This document shows positions 5,679 to 11,519 of a DNA stretch of 11,519 bases, piece by piece; within the stretch, counting starts at the first letter, position 1, and every line of letters begins with the position of its first letter. Origin of the DNA: an uncultured Clostridia bacterium (GTDB lineage: Bacteria > Bacillota_A > Clostridia > Christensenellales > CAG-138); NCBI GenBank assembly GCA_937877295.1, contig CALFIV010000090.1, positions 1-11,519 of the forward strand, given 5' to 3'. The notes below the pieces were generated by a model. It was not told the DNA's origin, did no database searches, and saw only the letters and a program-made list of their open reading frames with translations. The translations under genes and the position numbers were made by a program.

Positions 5679-6359
5679 TCAGTTTTCGCCCATGCACCAA
5701 AGAAAGCCTTTGGCGCAGCGCAGGTCGGGATCGCAAAAATGATTGCCGGGATTCCATTCGAGCACGGAGCGCACGGACGGATCGGCGAGGAGCAGCTCGT
5801 CCTGCGCACGGATACAGTCGCCGACCGATGCGAGCACGCGATTTTTGGCGCGCTCCTCGCAGTCGCCGAGGCTCAGATAGATGCGCTTTGCCTTCGGAGA
5901 ATGTGCACGCGCATAGTCGAGCCATCCGGGAAACCATACCGACGGAGACGCGCAGACCGCGCCGGAAAACCGATCGGATTCATATGCGCACCACAGCGCA
6001 AACAGCGCCGCAAGCGAGTAGCCGCCGACGATGACCGGCGTGCCGGAATCCAGCGAAAAGCGTGAAAATACCTGCGGCAGAAGCTCCGTTTCGAGCAGAA
6101 AAAGCGTATCCCTTGCGCCGCTGCCAAAGCTTTCTTTGCCGAATACCGGCGGCGCTTTCCATGGCGACAGATCGCGATTCTAGTCCGATACCGCAAAGGC
6201 AACGTGCAGAAACGGCACGTCCGTTCGTCCGGCAAGCAGCGCGGCGGTGCGATCCTCGGCGTCACGCGTGTCGATCGGCTGGATCAGCACATAACGCGGA
6301 TCGGCATGCTGGAAGGCTTCGCAGCGCGTCTGCCCGATCACAAATCTATCGTGCATCAT
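5679..6359 (-). pseudogene. Esterase-like alpha/beta hydrolase with one in-frame amber stop
   Basis: One frame of 227 codons runs from ATG 6359 to TGA 5679-5681, broken only by TAG at 6182-6180 (codon 60). On both sides it reads as one esterase-like protein: upstream FLHVAFAVSD; downstream NRDLSPWKAPPVFGKESFG, then IVGGYSLAALFALW with the nucleophile Ser in GYSLA, LSLGDCEERAK with a likely acid Asp, and WNPGNHF with a likely catalytic His. The stop sits where I would expect Trp (DWNRDLSPW), so TGG to TAG is a single-base change. The ATG overlaps the aldo/keto reductase stop (ATGA), so the two were co-translated. The intact triad and lack of other damage suggest recent loss, a sequencing error, or readthrough. 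The substrate is unknown. Confidence 0.8.
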
Positions 6360-7363
6360 TTATCGAGCACCGCGACCTGAATCGACTGCACCGCTTTCTC
6401 CATGGCGCGAACCTCATCGGCGGAAAGCGTGACGTCAAGACAGCGTACGGTGTCCGCCACGTTTTCGGGCTTGCGCATGCCGACGAGCAGGCTCATGCGG
6501 TCAAATTGCGTCAGCGCCCATGCCTCCACGAGCGCCGCAAAGCTGCAACGGTGTGCCTCGGCGATCGGCGTCCAAAGCGCAAATGCGCGTTTGAGTCCTG
6601 CATGGCAGGCGGGGTCGACCCACGGAATGCGCGAGCGGATGTCGGTCTTTTCAAACTTGCGTTCCATAAAAGCGGGCGAGGTCAGAAAACCCTCCTCCAG
6701 CACGCCGTACGTCTGGAATACCGTGTCGGATTCTTTACAGACGGGGAAGTAGTCACGACCGTGGAACGGCGAAAGAATGCTGAAAAACTCCTGCACGACC
6801 GACACGCCCTGCCGGTTTGCCGCAGCGTTCTGATAGGCGCGCAGATCGTCGGGCTGACTGTTCGAAAGCCCGTACGCGCGGATCTTTCCCTCTTGAATCA
6901 GGTCTTCGAGTACGCCGACCGTGTCCTCAACCGGGAAGTCCTTACACACATAATGCACGATCAGCGAATCGAGATAATCCGTCTGCATCCGGCGGAGCGA
7001 ATCCTCGACGTCGCGGCGGATCGCTTCGGGGCGCGTGTCGTTGTTGACCGTGTAGCCGTCGCGCGCGTAGTGGAAGTTGCCGCCCTCATTGCGCCAGTTC
7101 AAGGAGCACTTCGTCTGCAGCACAAAGTCGTTCCGACGCCCCTTCAAGGCCTCGCCCAGCAGCGTTTCCGAAACGCCCGTGCCGTAGACCGGCGCGGTGT
7201 CGATGTAGTTGATCCCAACGTCCCTGCAGGCGTCGAGCAGCGATTTCGCTTCCTGTACCGTCGAATCCCGATCCGACCACACGCTGCCGCCGCCCAAGCC
7301 CCATGTGCCGAGCGCCACGACGCTCACGTCAATATCGGTTGTTCCGAGCTTTTGCATGTTCAT
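6356..7363 (-). CDS. Aldo/keto reductase
   Basis: A 335-residue protein starting at ATG 7363, chosen because GGAGG (7375-7371) lies 7 nt upstream; the longer frame to 7420 has no such site and overlaps the promoter. The aldo/keto reductase tetrad is complete: Asp55 and Tyr60 in YIDTAPVYG, Lys85 in LQTKC, His137 in LIVHYV. Later motifs GKIRAYGLSNS and LLVGMRKPENV fit the NADP-binding barrel. Family knowledge: a TIM-barrel, NAD(P)H-dependent oxidoreductase of sugars, aldehydes or ketones, cytosolic. The sequence resembles the bacterial YghZ/Tas-like branch; the substrate cannot be read. It heads a two-gene operon with the esterase and is divergent from kamB, with no visible pathway link to lysine fermentation. 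Confidence 0.92.
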   Translation of the reverse strand: MNMQKLGTTDIDVSVVALGTWGLGGGSVWSDRDSTVQEAKSLLDACRDVGINYIDTAPVYGTGVSETLLGEALKGRRNDFVLQTKCSLNWRNEGGNFHYARDGYTVNNDTRPEAIRRDVEDSLRRMQTDYLDSLIVHYVCKDFPVEDTVGVLEDLIQEGKIRAYGLSNSQPDDLRAYQNAAANRQGVSVVQEFFSILSPFHGRDYFPVCKESDTVFQTYGVLEEGFLTSPAFMERKFEKTDIRSRIPWVDPACHAGLKRAFALWTPIAEAHRCSFAALVEAWALTQFDRMSLLVGMRKPENVADTVRCLDVTLSADEVRAMEKAVQSIQVAVLDK

Positions 7364-7391
7364 ACCGTTTCCTCCGCTGTTTGTTGCTTTC

Positions 7392-7420
7392 ATCATACCA
7401 CCGTTTGCGCCGCATGGCAA
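7392..7420 (-). promoter_or_regulatory. Promoter of the aldo/keto reductase-esterase operon
   Basis: On the minus strand, TTGCCA (7420-7415) and TATGAT (7397-7392) are exactly 17 bp apart, with TGG just before the -10. The predicted transcript has a short leader of about 20 nt. Confidence 0.75.
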
Positions 7421-7451
7421 TCGTGGGCTTCACGGATCGATCGTTTGCCCC

Positions 7452-7480
7452 TTTTCATTTGCGGGCGCTTGTGATACAAT
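7452..7480 (+). promoter_or_regulatory. Probable promoter of kamB-kamC
   Basis: TACAAT at 7475-7480 with an upstream TGTGA (extended -10 character) and a weak TTTTCA at 7452-7457, spacing 17 bp. It lies back to back with the reductase promoter. It has no riboswitch, so kamBC is not under the same RNA control as kal-kce-kdd. Confidence 0.5.
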
Positions 7481-7513
7481 ACAGACTGAAAAAATGTGCG
7501 GGAGGAGTCGGAC

Positions 7514-8443
7514 ATGCAATCGGTTTTGCGGGAATGGAACGGTGTCAAAACCCTGTCCATCGTGGGCATGTGCAAGAACGCGGGCAAAACGACTGTGCTG
7601 AACCGGCTGCTGTCGCTGAAGGACCGCGATGCGGTCTGGGGGTTGACCTCCATCGGCCGCGACGGAGAGTCGACGGACGTTGTGACCGGCACGGAAAAGC
7701 CCGGCATCTTCGTGCAGGAGGGAACTCTGTTTGCGACGGCGAAGGATATGCTGAAGCTCTCCGACGTCACCATGGAGATCCTAGCCACCACCGGCATTCC
7801 GACGCCGCTCGGCGAAGTTGTTGCCGTCCGGGCAAGGAGCGCGGGCAGCGTACAGCTTGCCGGTCCGTCCATCACCACGCAGCTGCGCGCCGTATCGGAT
7901 CTGTTTTTTGAGCTCGGCGCACAGCGCTCGATCATCGACGGTGCGCTTGGACGAAAATCGCTCGGATCGCGCAGCGTGGCGGACGGCGTGATCCTCTGCA
8001 CCGGCGCGAGCTATGATATGCGCATGGAAAAGGTTGTGTCCGACACGGCGCATTTCTATCGGATTCTGAATCTTCCGAAGGCGCAAACGCTGCCGAAGCT
8101 CTGCGAGGACGCATGGAAGGATGATTTTACCGAAACCGGCGAGGCGCGCATTGCGGGCGCGCTGACCGAATCGGCGGTCGTTCCGCTGCTGAAAAGCGGC
8201 GTTCTGAAAAACGGGCGGATCGTGGTGAAAGACCCGAGCAAGGTGCTGCTCGGCGCGGATGTGCTGGATCGGTTGCGGCTGCGCAACGTCGCGCTGGAAA
8301 CCGAAGACGCGGCAAAGACGCTGTGCATCACAGTCAATCCGGTATCTGCCTACGGCTGGAAGTTTGATGCAGGGGTGTTCAAGACCGCGATGGAAGCGGC
8401 GGTAGACGTACCGGTCATCAACGTAAAGGAGACGAGCGTATGA
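7514..8443 (+). CDS. kamB: KamB-like P-loop protein, putative lysine 5,6-aminomutase reactivase component
   Basis: A 309-residue protein. ATG 7514 is chosen over GTG 7496 because GGAGG (7501-7505) sits 8 nt before it. A P-loop is present near the N-terminus (GMCKNAGKTT, residues 18-27), followed by a SIGRDGE segment and a central SIIDGALGRKSLGSRSVADG stretch typical of its family. No membrane segment. Family knowledge: KamB pairs with the MutS-like KamC in lysine-fermentation clusters, where the pair is annotated as reactivating the B12-dependent lysine 5,6-aminomutase (KamDE). Context supports this: the stop overlaps the kamC start (ATGA) and kal, kce and kdd follow. KamDE is not in the window, so ornithine-aminomutase reactivation is the main alternative. 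Assignment rests on the P-loop and neighbourhood. Confidence 0.75.
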   Translation: MQSVLREWNGVKTLSIVGMCKNAGKTTVLNRLLSLKDRDAVWGLTSIGRDGESTDVVTGTEKPGIFVQEGTLFATAKDMLKLSDVTMEILATTGIPTPLGEVVAVRARSAGSVQLAGPSITTQLRAVSDLFFELGAQRSIIDGALGRKSLGSRSVADGVILCTGASYDMRMEKVVSDTAHFYRILNLPKAQTLPKLCEDAWKDDFTETGEARIAGALTESAVVPLLKSGVLKNGRIVVKDPSKVLLGADVLDRLRLRNVALETEDAAKTLCITVNPVSAYGWKFDAGVFKTAMEAAVDVPVINVKETSV

Positions 8444-9927
8444 TTTCGATCAGCTTTGAAGAACGGGTCGGCATCGGCCTCCAGTATATCCTCGAAAACC
8501 TGCACGGCTGCAGCCCGTTCGGGCAGGAGCGCATCCGGCGTCTCAGGTATTACGCACCCGAGGAACGCGCGGCTCTGGAAGCGGAGCTCGACAATACGGC
8601 GCGTGCCGCGGCGTCGGTCGCGTCTTGCCGCGATCTCATGGACCGGATCATGCTCGAGCTCTGCCGCATGAAGGATATCCGCACGTCAATCCGGCGCTGC
8701 GAAGAAGGCACTTGTCTTGACCATGTGGAGCTGTTTGAGCTCAAAGGCTTTGTGCAGCGCATCGAAAATCTCAAGCCGCTGCTCGCGGAATGGATCGAAG
8801 CGGCAAAGCTTACGGGACTTTCTCTGCACGATCCGAATCCGGTTTTGGATGTGCTCGATCCGGAAGCCACGCGCTCGCGCGGGTTCTATATCCCGGACGG
8901 AGCGTCGGAAGCGCTGCGTGCCGTGCGCAAAGCGAAGAAGCGGATCGAGGAACAGCTCTATCATGCCGAAACCGACGCCGAACGTGATGCGCTCAAACTG
9001 CAGCGCACACGCATCTGCGCCGATGAGGAAACGGAGGAACGCGCGGTCCGTGCCGCCATGTGCCGAACGCTCGCGCCGTACGCCGAGGATCTGCTCGAAG
9101 ACGCCGAAACAATCGGGCAGATCGATTTTCTGATCCAGAAGGCGCTGTTTGCGGCGCGCTACGGTTGTGTGCGGCCTCAGCTTTCCGACACGGAGCTGGA
9201 GCTGATCGATATGGTCAACCCGGAGCTTGTCGATCTGCTGGCGGAAAAGGGACGGAAATTCATACCCGTTTCGATCGCGCTCGAAAAAGGCGCTGCGGTC
9301 ATCACCGGCGCGAACATGGGTGGAAAGAGCGTTGCGCTGAAGACGATTGCGCTCATTGCGCTGCTCGGTCAGGCGGGCTTTTGCGTGCCGGCGCGATCGG
9401 CAAAGCTGCCGATGTTTTTCTGCATCAAAATGCTGTTCAACGATATGCAGTCGATCCAGTCGGGACTTTCGGGCTTCGGCTCGGAGATTGTGCAGTTTGA
9501 ACAGGCGCTTTCCGAGGTTGAGCAGGGCTATTCGCTGTTTTTGCTTGATGAATTTGCGCGCGGCACGAACCCGGACGAGGGCGCGGTCATCGTGCAGGCG
9601 GTCGCCAAATATCTCAACGGCATCAACGCGATCTCGGTGCTGTCCACGCACTACGACAGGGTGGCGGACGCCGCAAACCGGCACTATCAGATCATCGGCC
9701 TTCGCGACGTCGATCCCAAGGATATTGCGCGTGAGATCGGGATCGGCACGGAGGACGGCGTGGCGGCGATCGCGCGGCATATGAATTACGGACTGTACCG
9801 CGTCGAAGGCAAAGCGGACTGTCCGAAGGACGCGCTCAACATCTGCCGGATGCTGTCGTTAAAGCCCGAAATTCTGGCGCAGATCGAGACCCTGCACGCA
9901 AGCGCGGACGCGTTTGGCGAAGACTGA
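8440..9927 (+). CDS. kamC: KamC-like MutS-family ATPase, putative aminomutase reactivase
   Basis: A 495-residue protein overlapping kamB by 4 nt. The C-terminal half is a MutS-type ABC ATPase: Walker A GANMGGKS at 290-297, a signature-like region SGLSGFGSEI at 341-350, Walker B LFLLDEFARGTNPDEG from 366, and the H-loop LSTHYD with His404. The N-terminal half (about 1-270) is helical and coiled-coil-like, as in MutS clamp/lever regions, but lacks the mismatch-recognition and nuclease (Smr) domains, so a DNA-repair role is unlikely. Known clusters place this protein beside lysine 5,6-aminomutase as its reactivase ATPase. The inferred role is ATP-driven release of damaged cobalamin from KamDE. 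No terminator follows, so kamBC transcripts probably run into the riboswitch. Confidence 0.8.
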   Translation: MISISFEERVGIGLQYILENLHGCSPFGQERIRRLRYYAPEERAALEAELDNTARAAASVASCRDLMDRIMLELCRMKDIRTSIRRCEEGTCLDHVELFELKGFVQRIENLKPLLAEWIEAAKLTGLSLHDPNPVLDVLDPEATRSRGFYIPDGASEALRAVRKAKKRIEEQLYHAETDAERDALKLQRTRICADEETEERAVRAAMCRTLAPYAEDLLEDAETIGQIDFLIQKALFAARYGCVRPQLSDTELELIDMVNPELVDLLAEKGRKFIPVSIALEKGAAVITGANMGGKSVALKTIALIALLGQAGFCVPARSAKLPMFFCIKMLFNDMQSIQSGLSGFGSEIVQFEQALSEVEQGYSLFLLDEFARGTNPDEGAVIVQAVAKYLNGINAISVLSTHYDRVADAANRHYQIIGLRDVDPKDIAREIGIGTEDGVAAIARHMNYGLYRVEGKADCPKDALNICRMLSLKPEILAQIETLHASADAFGED

Positions 9928-9933
9928 TATCGC

Positions 9934-9962
9934 TTGACAATCCACCGGAAAAACGGTATAAT
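9934..9962 (+). promoter_or_regulatory. Consensus sigma-A promoter for the riboswitch-kal-kce-kdd operon
   Basis: TTGACA (9934-9939) and TATAAT (9957-9962) are both perfect and separated by 17 bp, only 6 bp after the kamC stop. Transcription should start near 9969, just before the riboswitch aptamer. Such a strong promoter makes sense when output is set by termination further down. Confidence 0.9.
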
Positions 9963-9980
9963 TAAACATACGAATTCGTC

Positions 9981-10147
9981 AATAGAGGCGCGGAGAGCAG
10001 GGTACTTGTTTGATCGGGACGGGCACTCGGGTACATCAAACAGGGAAGGGGTTTTCCGCCGAAAGGCAGAAGCGAGCCCGCGCTTACGCCTTGGTGACGC
10101 CGTGTAAGCGGCGGTACTGTCATGTTCTGCGAGCATGGAGCGCTATT
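9981..10147 (+). promoter_or_regulatory. Lysine riboswitch (L box) aptamer
   Basis: The five-helix L-box layout can be traced. P1 is formed by AATAG (9981-9985) with CTATT (10143-10147), flanked by the conserved AGAGGCGC and GGAGCG. P2 closes with TTTGAT / ATCAAA. The core GGGAAGGGG and CGCCGAAAGG follows. P4 is CGCTTAC / GTAAGCG enclosing CTTGGTGACG. P5 carries GGTACTGTCATG / CATGGAGCG. These match the lysine aptamer as I know it. The placement, directly before genes of lysine fermentation, agrees with lysine as ligand. A cobalamin riboswitch was considered and does not fit. Confidence 0.9.
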
Positions 10148-10178
10148 GGTCGGCAGATCGACCGATAGCGCCCTTTTT
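10140..10178 (+). terminator. Riboswitch expression platform: terminator sharing the P1 3' strand
   Basis: GCGCTATTGGTCG (10140-10152) pairs over 13 bp (one G-U) with CGACCGATAGCGC (10159-10171), loop GCAGAT, followed by CCTTTTT to 10178. The first eight bases of the 5' arm are the 3' strand of aptamer helix P1. Aptamer closure and terminator are therefore mutually exclusive, and lysine binding should allow read-through. Confidence 0.9.
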
Positions 10179-10237
10179 ATACTTCGGCCGTCTGCAGCGT
10201 TTCAAAATCCCCGAAAACTTTGAAGGAGGCTGTACCC

Positions 10238-10645
10238 ATGGAAAAAATGACATCCCTGCTCCGCCTTCGCATGAGCGCGAAGGATGCGCACTACGGCGGA
10301 AACCTCGTGGACGGCGCGCATATGGTGCATCTGTTCGGCGACGTCGCGACCGAACTGCTCATCAAGTGCGACGGCGACGAAGGCCTGTTTTGCGCCTACG
10401 ACAACATCGAGTTTCTCGCGCCCGTCTATGCCGGCGACTATATCGAGGCATACGGCGAGATCGACCGCATCGGCAATACGTCCCGCGGTATGACGTTTGA
10501 AGCGCGCAAGGTCATTCAGGCGCGTCCGGACATCAGCCCGTCTGCAGCGGAAGTGCTGCCGGAACCGATCGTGGTCTGCCGTGCGCACGGCACGTGCGTG
10601 ACGCCCAAGGACTGCCAGCGCATCGACCGCAGCGGCGACAAGTAA
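10238..10645 (+). CDS. kal: 3-aminobutyryl-CoA ammonia-lyase
   Basis: A 135-residue hotdog-fold protein. ATG 10238 follows GGAGG (10225-10229) by 8 nt; the upstream TTG at 10220 overlaps that site and is rejected. The motif [20 protein letters not shown] (residues 16-35) and then [16 protein letters not shown] match the Kal/acyl-CoA hotdog group. Reaction: L-3-aminobutyryl-CoA to crotonyl-CoA plus ammonia, the deamination after Kce in lysine fermentation to butyrate. It is cytosolic and normally oligomeric. It is the first gene behind the lysine riboswitch, with kce 10 bp downstream after its own AAGGAGG site. Length is usual for the family and no defects are seen. Confidence 0.9.
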   Translation: MEKMTSLLRLRMSAKDAHYGGNLVDGAHMVHLFGDVATELLIKCDGDEGLFCAYDNIEFLAPVYAGDYIEAYGEIDRIGNTSRGMTFEARKVIQARPDISPSAAEVLPEPIVVCRAHGTCVTPKDCQRIDRSGDK

Positions 10646-10655
10646 GGAGGCTTCC

Positions 10656-11309
10656 ATGGAAAAGCTCATCATCACGGCCGCCATCTGCGGCGCGGAAGTC
10701 ACCAAGGCCAACAACCCGGCCGTTCCCTACACCGTCGAGGAGATGGTCCGCGAAGCGAAGCTCGCCTATGAAGCGGGCGCGGCGATCATCCATGTGCACG
10801 TCCGCTGGGACGACGGCACGCCGACGCAGGACCGCGAGCGCTTCCGCGAGGTGATGGATGCGATCCGCAAGGAACTGCCCGACGTCATCATGATCCCGTC
10901 GACCGGCGGCGCGACCGGCATGACGCCCGAAGAACGTCTGCAGCCGACCGAGCTGTTCCCCGAGATGGCGACACTCGACTGCGGCACGTGCAATTTCGGC
11001 GACGAAGTCTTTGAAAACACAATGCCCACGATGCGCGCGTTCGGCAAGCGCATGCTCGAGAACAACATCAAGCCCGAGTACGAATGCTTCGAGCTGGGCC
11101 ATCTCGATACCGTGCTCAATATGGCAAGGAAGGGCGAAGTCCCCGGCGCACCGATGCAGTTCAATTTCGTGCTCGGCGTTGCGGGCCATAAGGCCGCAAG
11201 CAACGGCGAGCTGGTCGCAAAGGTTGTGCGCCTTGCAAAGGAACTCGGCCGCGAAATCGCAACGCCCGACGAGGCGCGCGCAATCCTCGGCCTTGCGCCG
11301 CGTCCGTAA
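10656..11309 (+). CDS. kce: 3-keto-5-aminohexanoate cleavage enzyme (BKACE family), internally deleted
   Basis: A 217-residue protein with an AAGGAGG site before ATG 10656. Usual length is about 272-276. Residues retained, with numbering matching the characterised enzyme: Glu14, zinc ligands His46 and His48 in IIHVHVR, Ser82 in PSTGGATG, Thr106, and Glu143 in YECFELGHLD. After NFVLGVAG (residue 177) the protein jumps to HKAASNGELV and the normal C-terminus LAKELGREIATPDEARAILG. The segment that should carry the GIGRH and GGHVRVGFEDN-type motifs, with Arg226, zinc ligand Glu230 and Asp231, is absent. Normal reaction: 3-keto-5-aminohexanoate plus acetyl-CoA to acetoacetate plus 3-aminobutyryl-CoA. 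The deletion is in frame, but without these residues activity is unlikely. It could also be an assembly artefact. Confidence 0.85.
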   Translation: MEKLIITAAICGAEVTKANNPAVPYTVEEMVREAKLAYEAGAAIIHVHVRWDDGTPTQDRERFREVMDAIRKELPDVIMIPSTGGATGMTPEERLQPTELFPEMATLDCGTCNFGDEVFENTMPTMRAFGKRMLENNIKPEYECFELGHLDTVLNMARKGEVPGAPMQFNFVLGVAGHKAASNGELVAKVVRLAKELGREIATPDEARAILGLAPRP

Positions 11310-11338
11310 CCCGGTCGCAGTCGGTCAATTCCCTGATA

Positions 11339-11402
11339 TGTCATTCTGAACCGCGTAAGCGGTGAAGAATCTCAGAGATCCTTCCCTTTATTTGGAATGA
11401 CA
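11339..11402. repeat. 64-bp palindromic MITE/REP-like repeat
   Basis: The ends TGTCATTC (11339-11346) and GAATGACA (11395-11402) are perfect inverted repeats. Inside lie a small CCGC-GTAA-GCGG hairpin (11351-11362) and a larger imperfect palindrome GAAGAATCTCAGAGATCCTTC. I recall closely similar TGTCATTCTGA...GAAGAATCTC repeats scattered in intergenic regions of gut Clostridia. Here it lies between kce and kdd inside an operon. The rest of 11310-11459 holds no gene. Confidence 0.7.
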
Positions 11403-11459
11403 CAAAACACGGCGGTATTACAAAAAACAACGATAAATACATTTTCAGGAGGAACAACC

Positions 11460-11519
11460 ATGGAACAATTGAAGGGCAATAAGTACGGCACACACCGCGT
11501 CATCGAGCCGAAGGGCGTT
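11460..11519 (+). CDS. kdd: 3,5-diaminohexanoate dehydrogenase, N-terminus only
   Basis: ATG 11460 follows AGGAGG by a normal gap. The 20 codons present read MEQLKGNKYGTHRVIEPKGV, matching the conserved N-terminus (YGTHRVIEPKGV) of L-erythro-3,5-diaminohexanoate dehydrogenase, the NAD-dependent deaminating step just before Kce in lysine fermentation. The position after kal and kce agrees. The remainder lies beyond the window. Confidence 0.8.
   Translation, partial: MEQLKGNKYGTHRVIEPKGV

Noticed and set aside
6180..6182. Recoding of TAG as pyrrolysine or genome-wide amber suppression
   Set aside because: The position aligns with a Trp expected in the family, no recoding element is visible, and TAG ends the repressor gene normally.
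7364..7420. N-terminal extension of the aldo/keto reductase to 7420
   Set aside because: The extra 19 residues are Gly/Asn-rich, have no ribosome binding site and cover the promoter; ATG 7363 has an ideal GGAGG.
6062..7474. Long plus-strand open frame of 470 codons
   Set aside because: It is antisense to the aldo/keto reductase and esterase, has arginine/histidine-rich shadow composition, no domain and no ribosome binding site. GC-rich coding DNA gives such frames by chance.
8686..9780. Long minus-strand open frame of 364 codons
   Set aside because: It lies wholly antisense to kamC, whose MutS motifs are unmistakable; the composition is that of a shadow frame.
9969..10180. Cobalamin riboswitch
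   Set aside because: Considered because the pathway uses a B12 enzyme. The B12-box and GCCACTG core are absent, while L-box elements are present.
10533..11189. Minus-strand open frame antisense to kal and kce
   Set aside because: It is rich in His, Arg and Ala with no motif, and is opposed by two genes with clear motifs and ribosome binding sites.
1..11519. tRNA or rRNA genes
   Set aside because: I looked for tRNA-like cloverleaf arms and GTTCRA motifs, including near possible integration ends, and found none convincing.

Overview
The window looks like a chromosomal segment of an anaerobic, lysine-fermenting member of the Firmicutes, probably a gut-type Clostridia. The basis is consensus sigma-A promoters, strong GGAGG ribosome binding sites, a lysine riboswitch in front of lysine-fermentation genes, and Clostridia-type mobile-element genes. 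The species cannot be named from the sequence. Composition splits near position 5640: the left half is AT-rich and accessory, the right half is GC-rich with compact, well-spaced genes.

Left part (1-1188, minus strand): a UDP-glucose 6-dehydrogenase carrying an N-terminal XRE-type helix-turn-helix DNA-binding domain, running off the left edge. It has its own promoter, and a perfect inverted repeat sits just downstream of the -10 box, so it may be autoregulated. A degraded bacterial sugar transferase at 4967-5356 suggests that this was a surface-polysaccharide locus.

Middle (about 1410-4960): a decayed mobile element. It holds a serine recombinase relic without its catalytic domain and with a frameshift; a small cargo gene split at an A AAA AAG slippery sequence; an S24-type (CI/LexA-like) repressor with a translationally coupled 56-residue SHOCT-like protein and two operator-like sites; and a truncated AbiH abortive-infection gene ending in a strong terminator. 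A 71-bp inverted-repeat element follows, then the sugar transferase remnant. A 10-bp direct repeat at 1430 and 4741 could mark the ends of the element.

Right part (5679-11519): an aldo/keto reductase and an overlapping esterase-like gene lie on the minus strand; the esterase is interrupted by one in-frame amber codon. Divergent from them is kamB-kamC (a P-loop protein and a MutS-like ATPase, the aminomutase reactivation pair of lysine fermentation). A perfect TTGACA-N17-TATAAT promoter and a lysine riboswitch follow, leading kal, kce and the start of kdd. These encode successive steps from L-lysine to crotonyl-CoA: Kdd oxidises 3,5-diaminohexanoate, Kce cleaves the keto product with acetyl-CoA, and Kal deaminates 3-aminobutyryl-CoA.

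Most notable points: (1) the riboswitch is wired as a genetic ON switch, because the P1 3' strand is also the 5' arm of the terminator; (2) kce has lost about 55-60 residues in frame, including the expected zinc ligand Glu230 and catalytic Arg226 and Asp231; (3) the HTH-UDP-glucose dehydrogenase fusion with an operator-like repeat; (4) a possible programmed -1 frameshift in the cargo gene; (5) a palindromic MITE-like repeat between kce and kdd.
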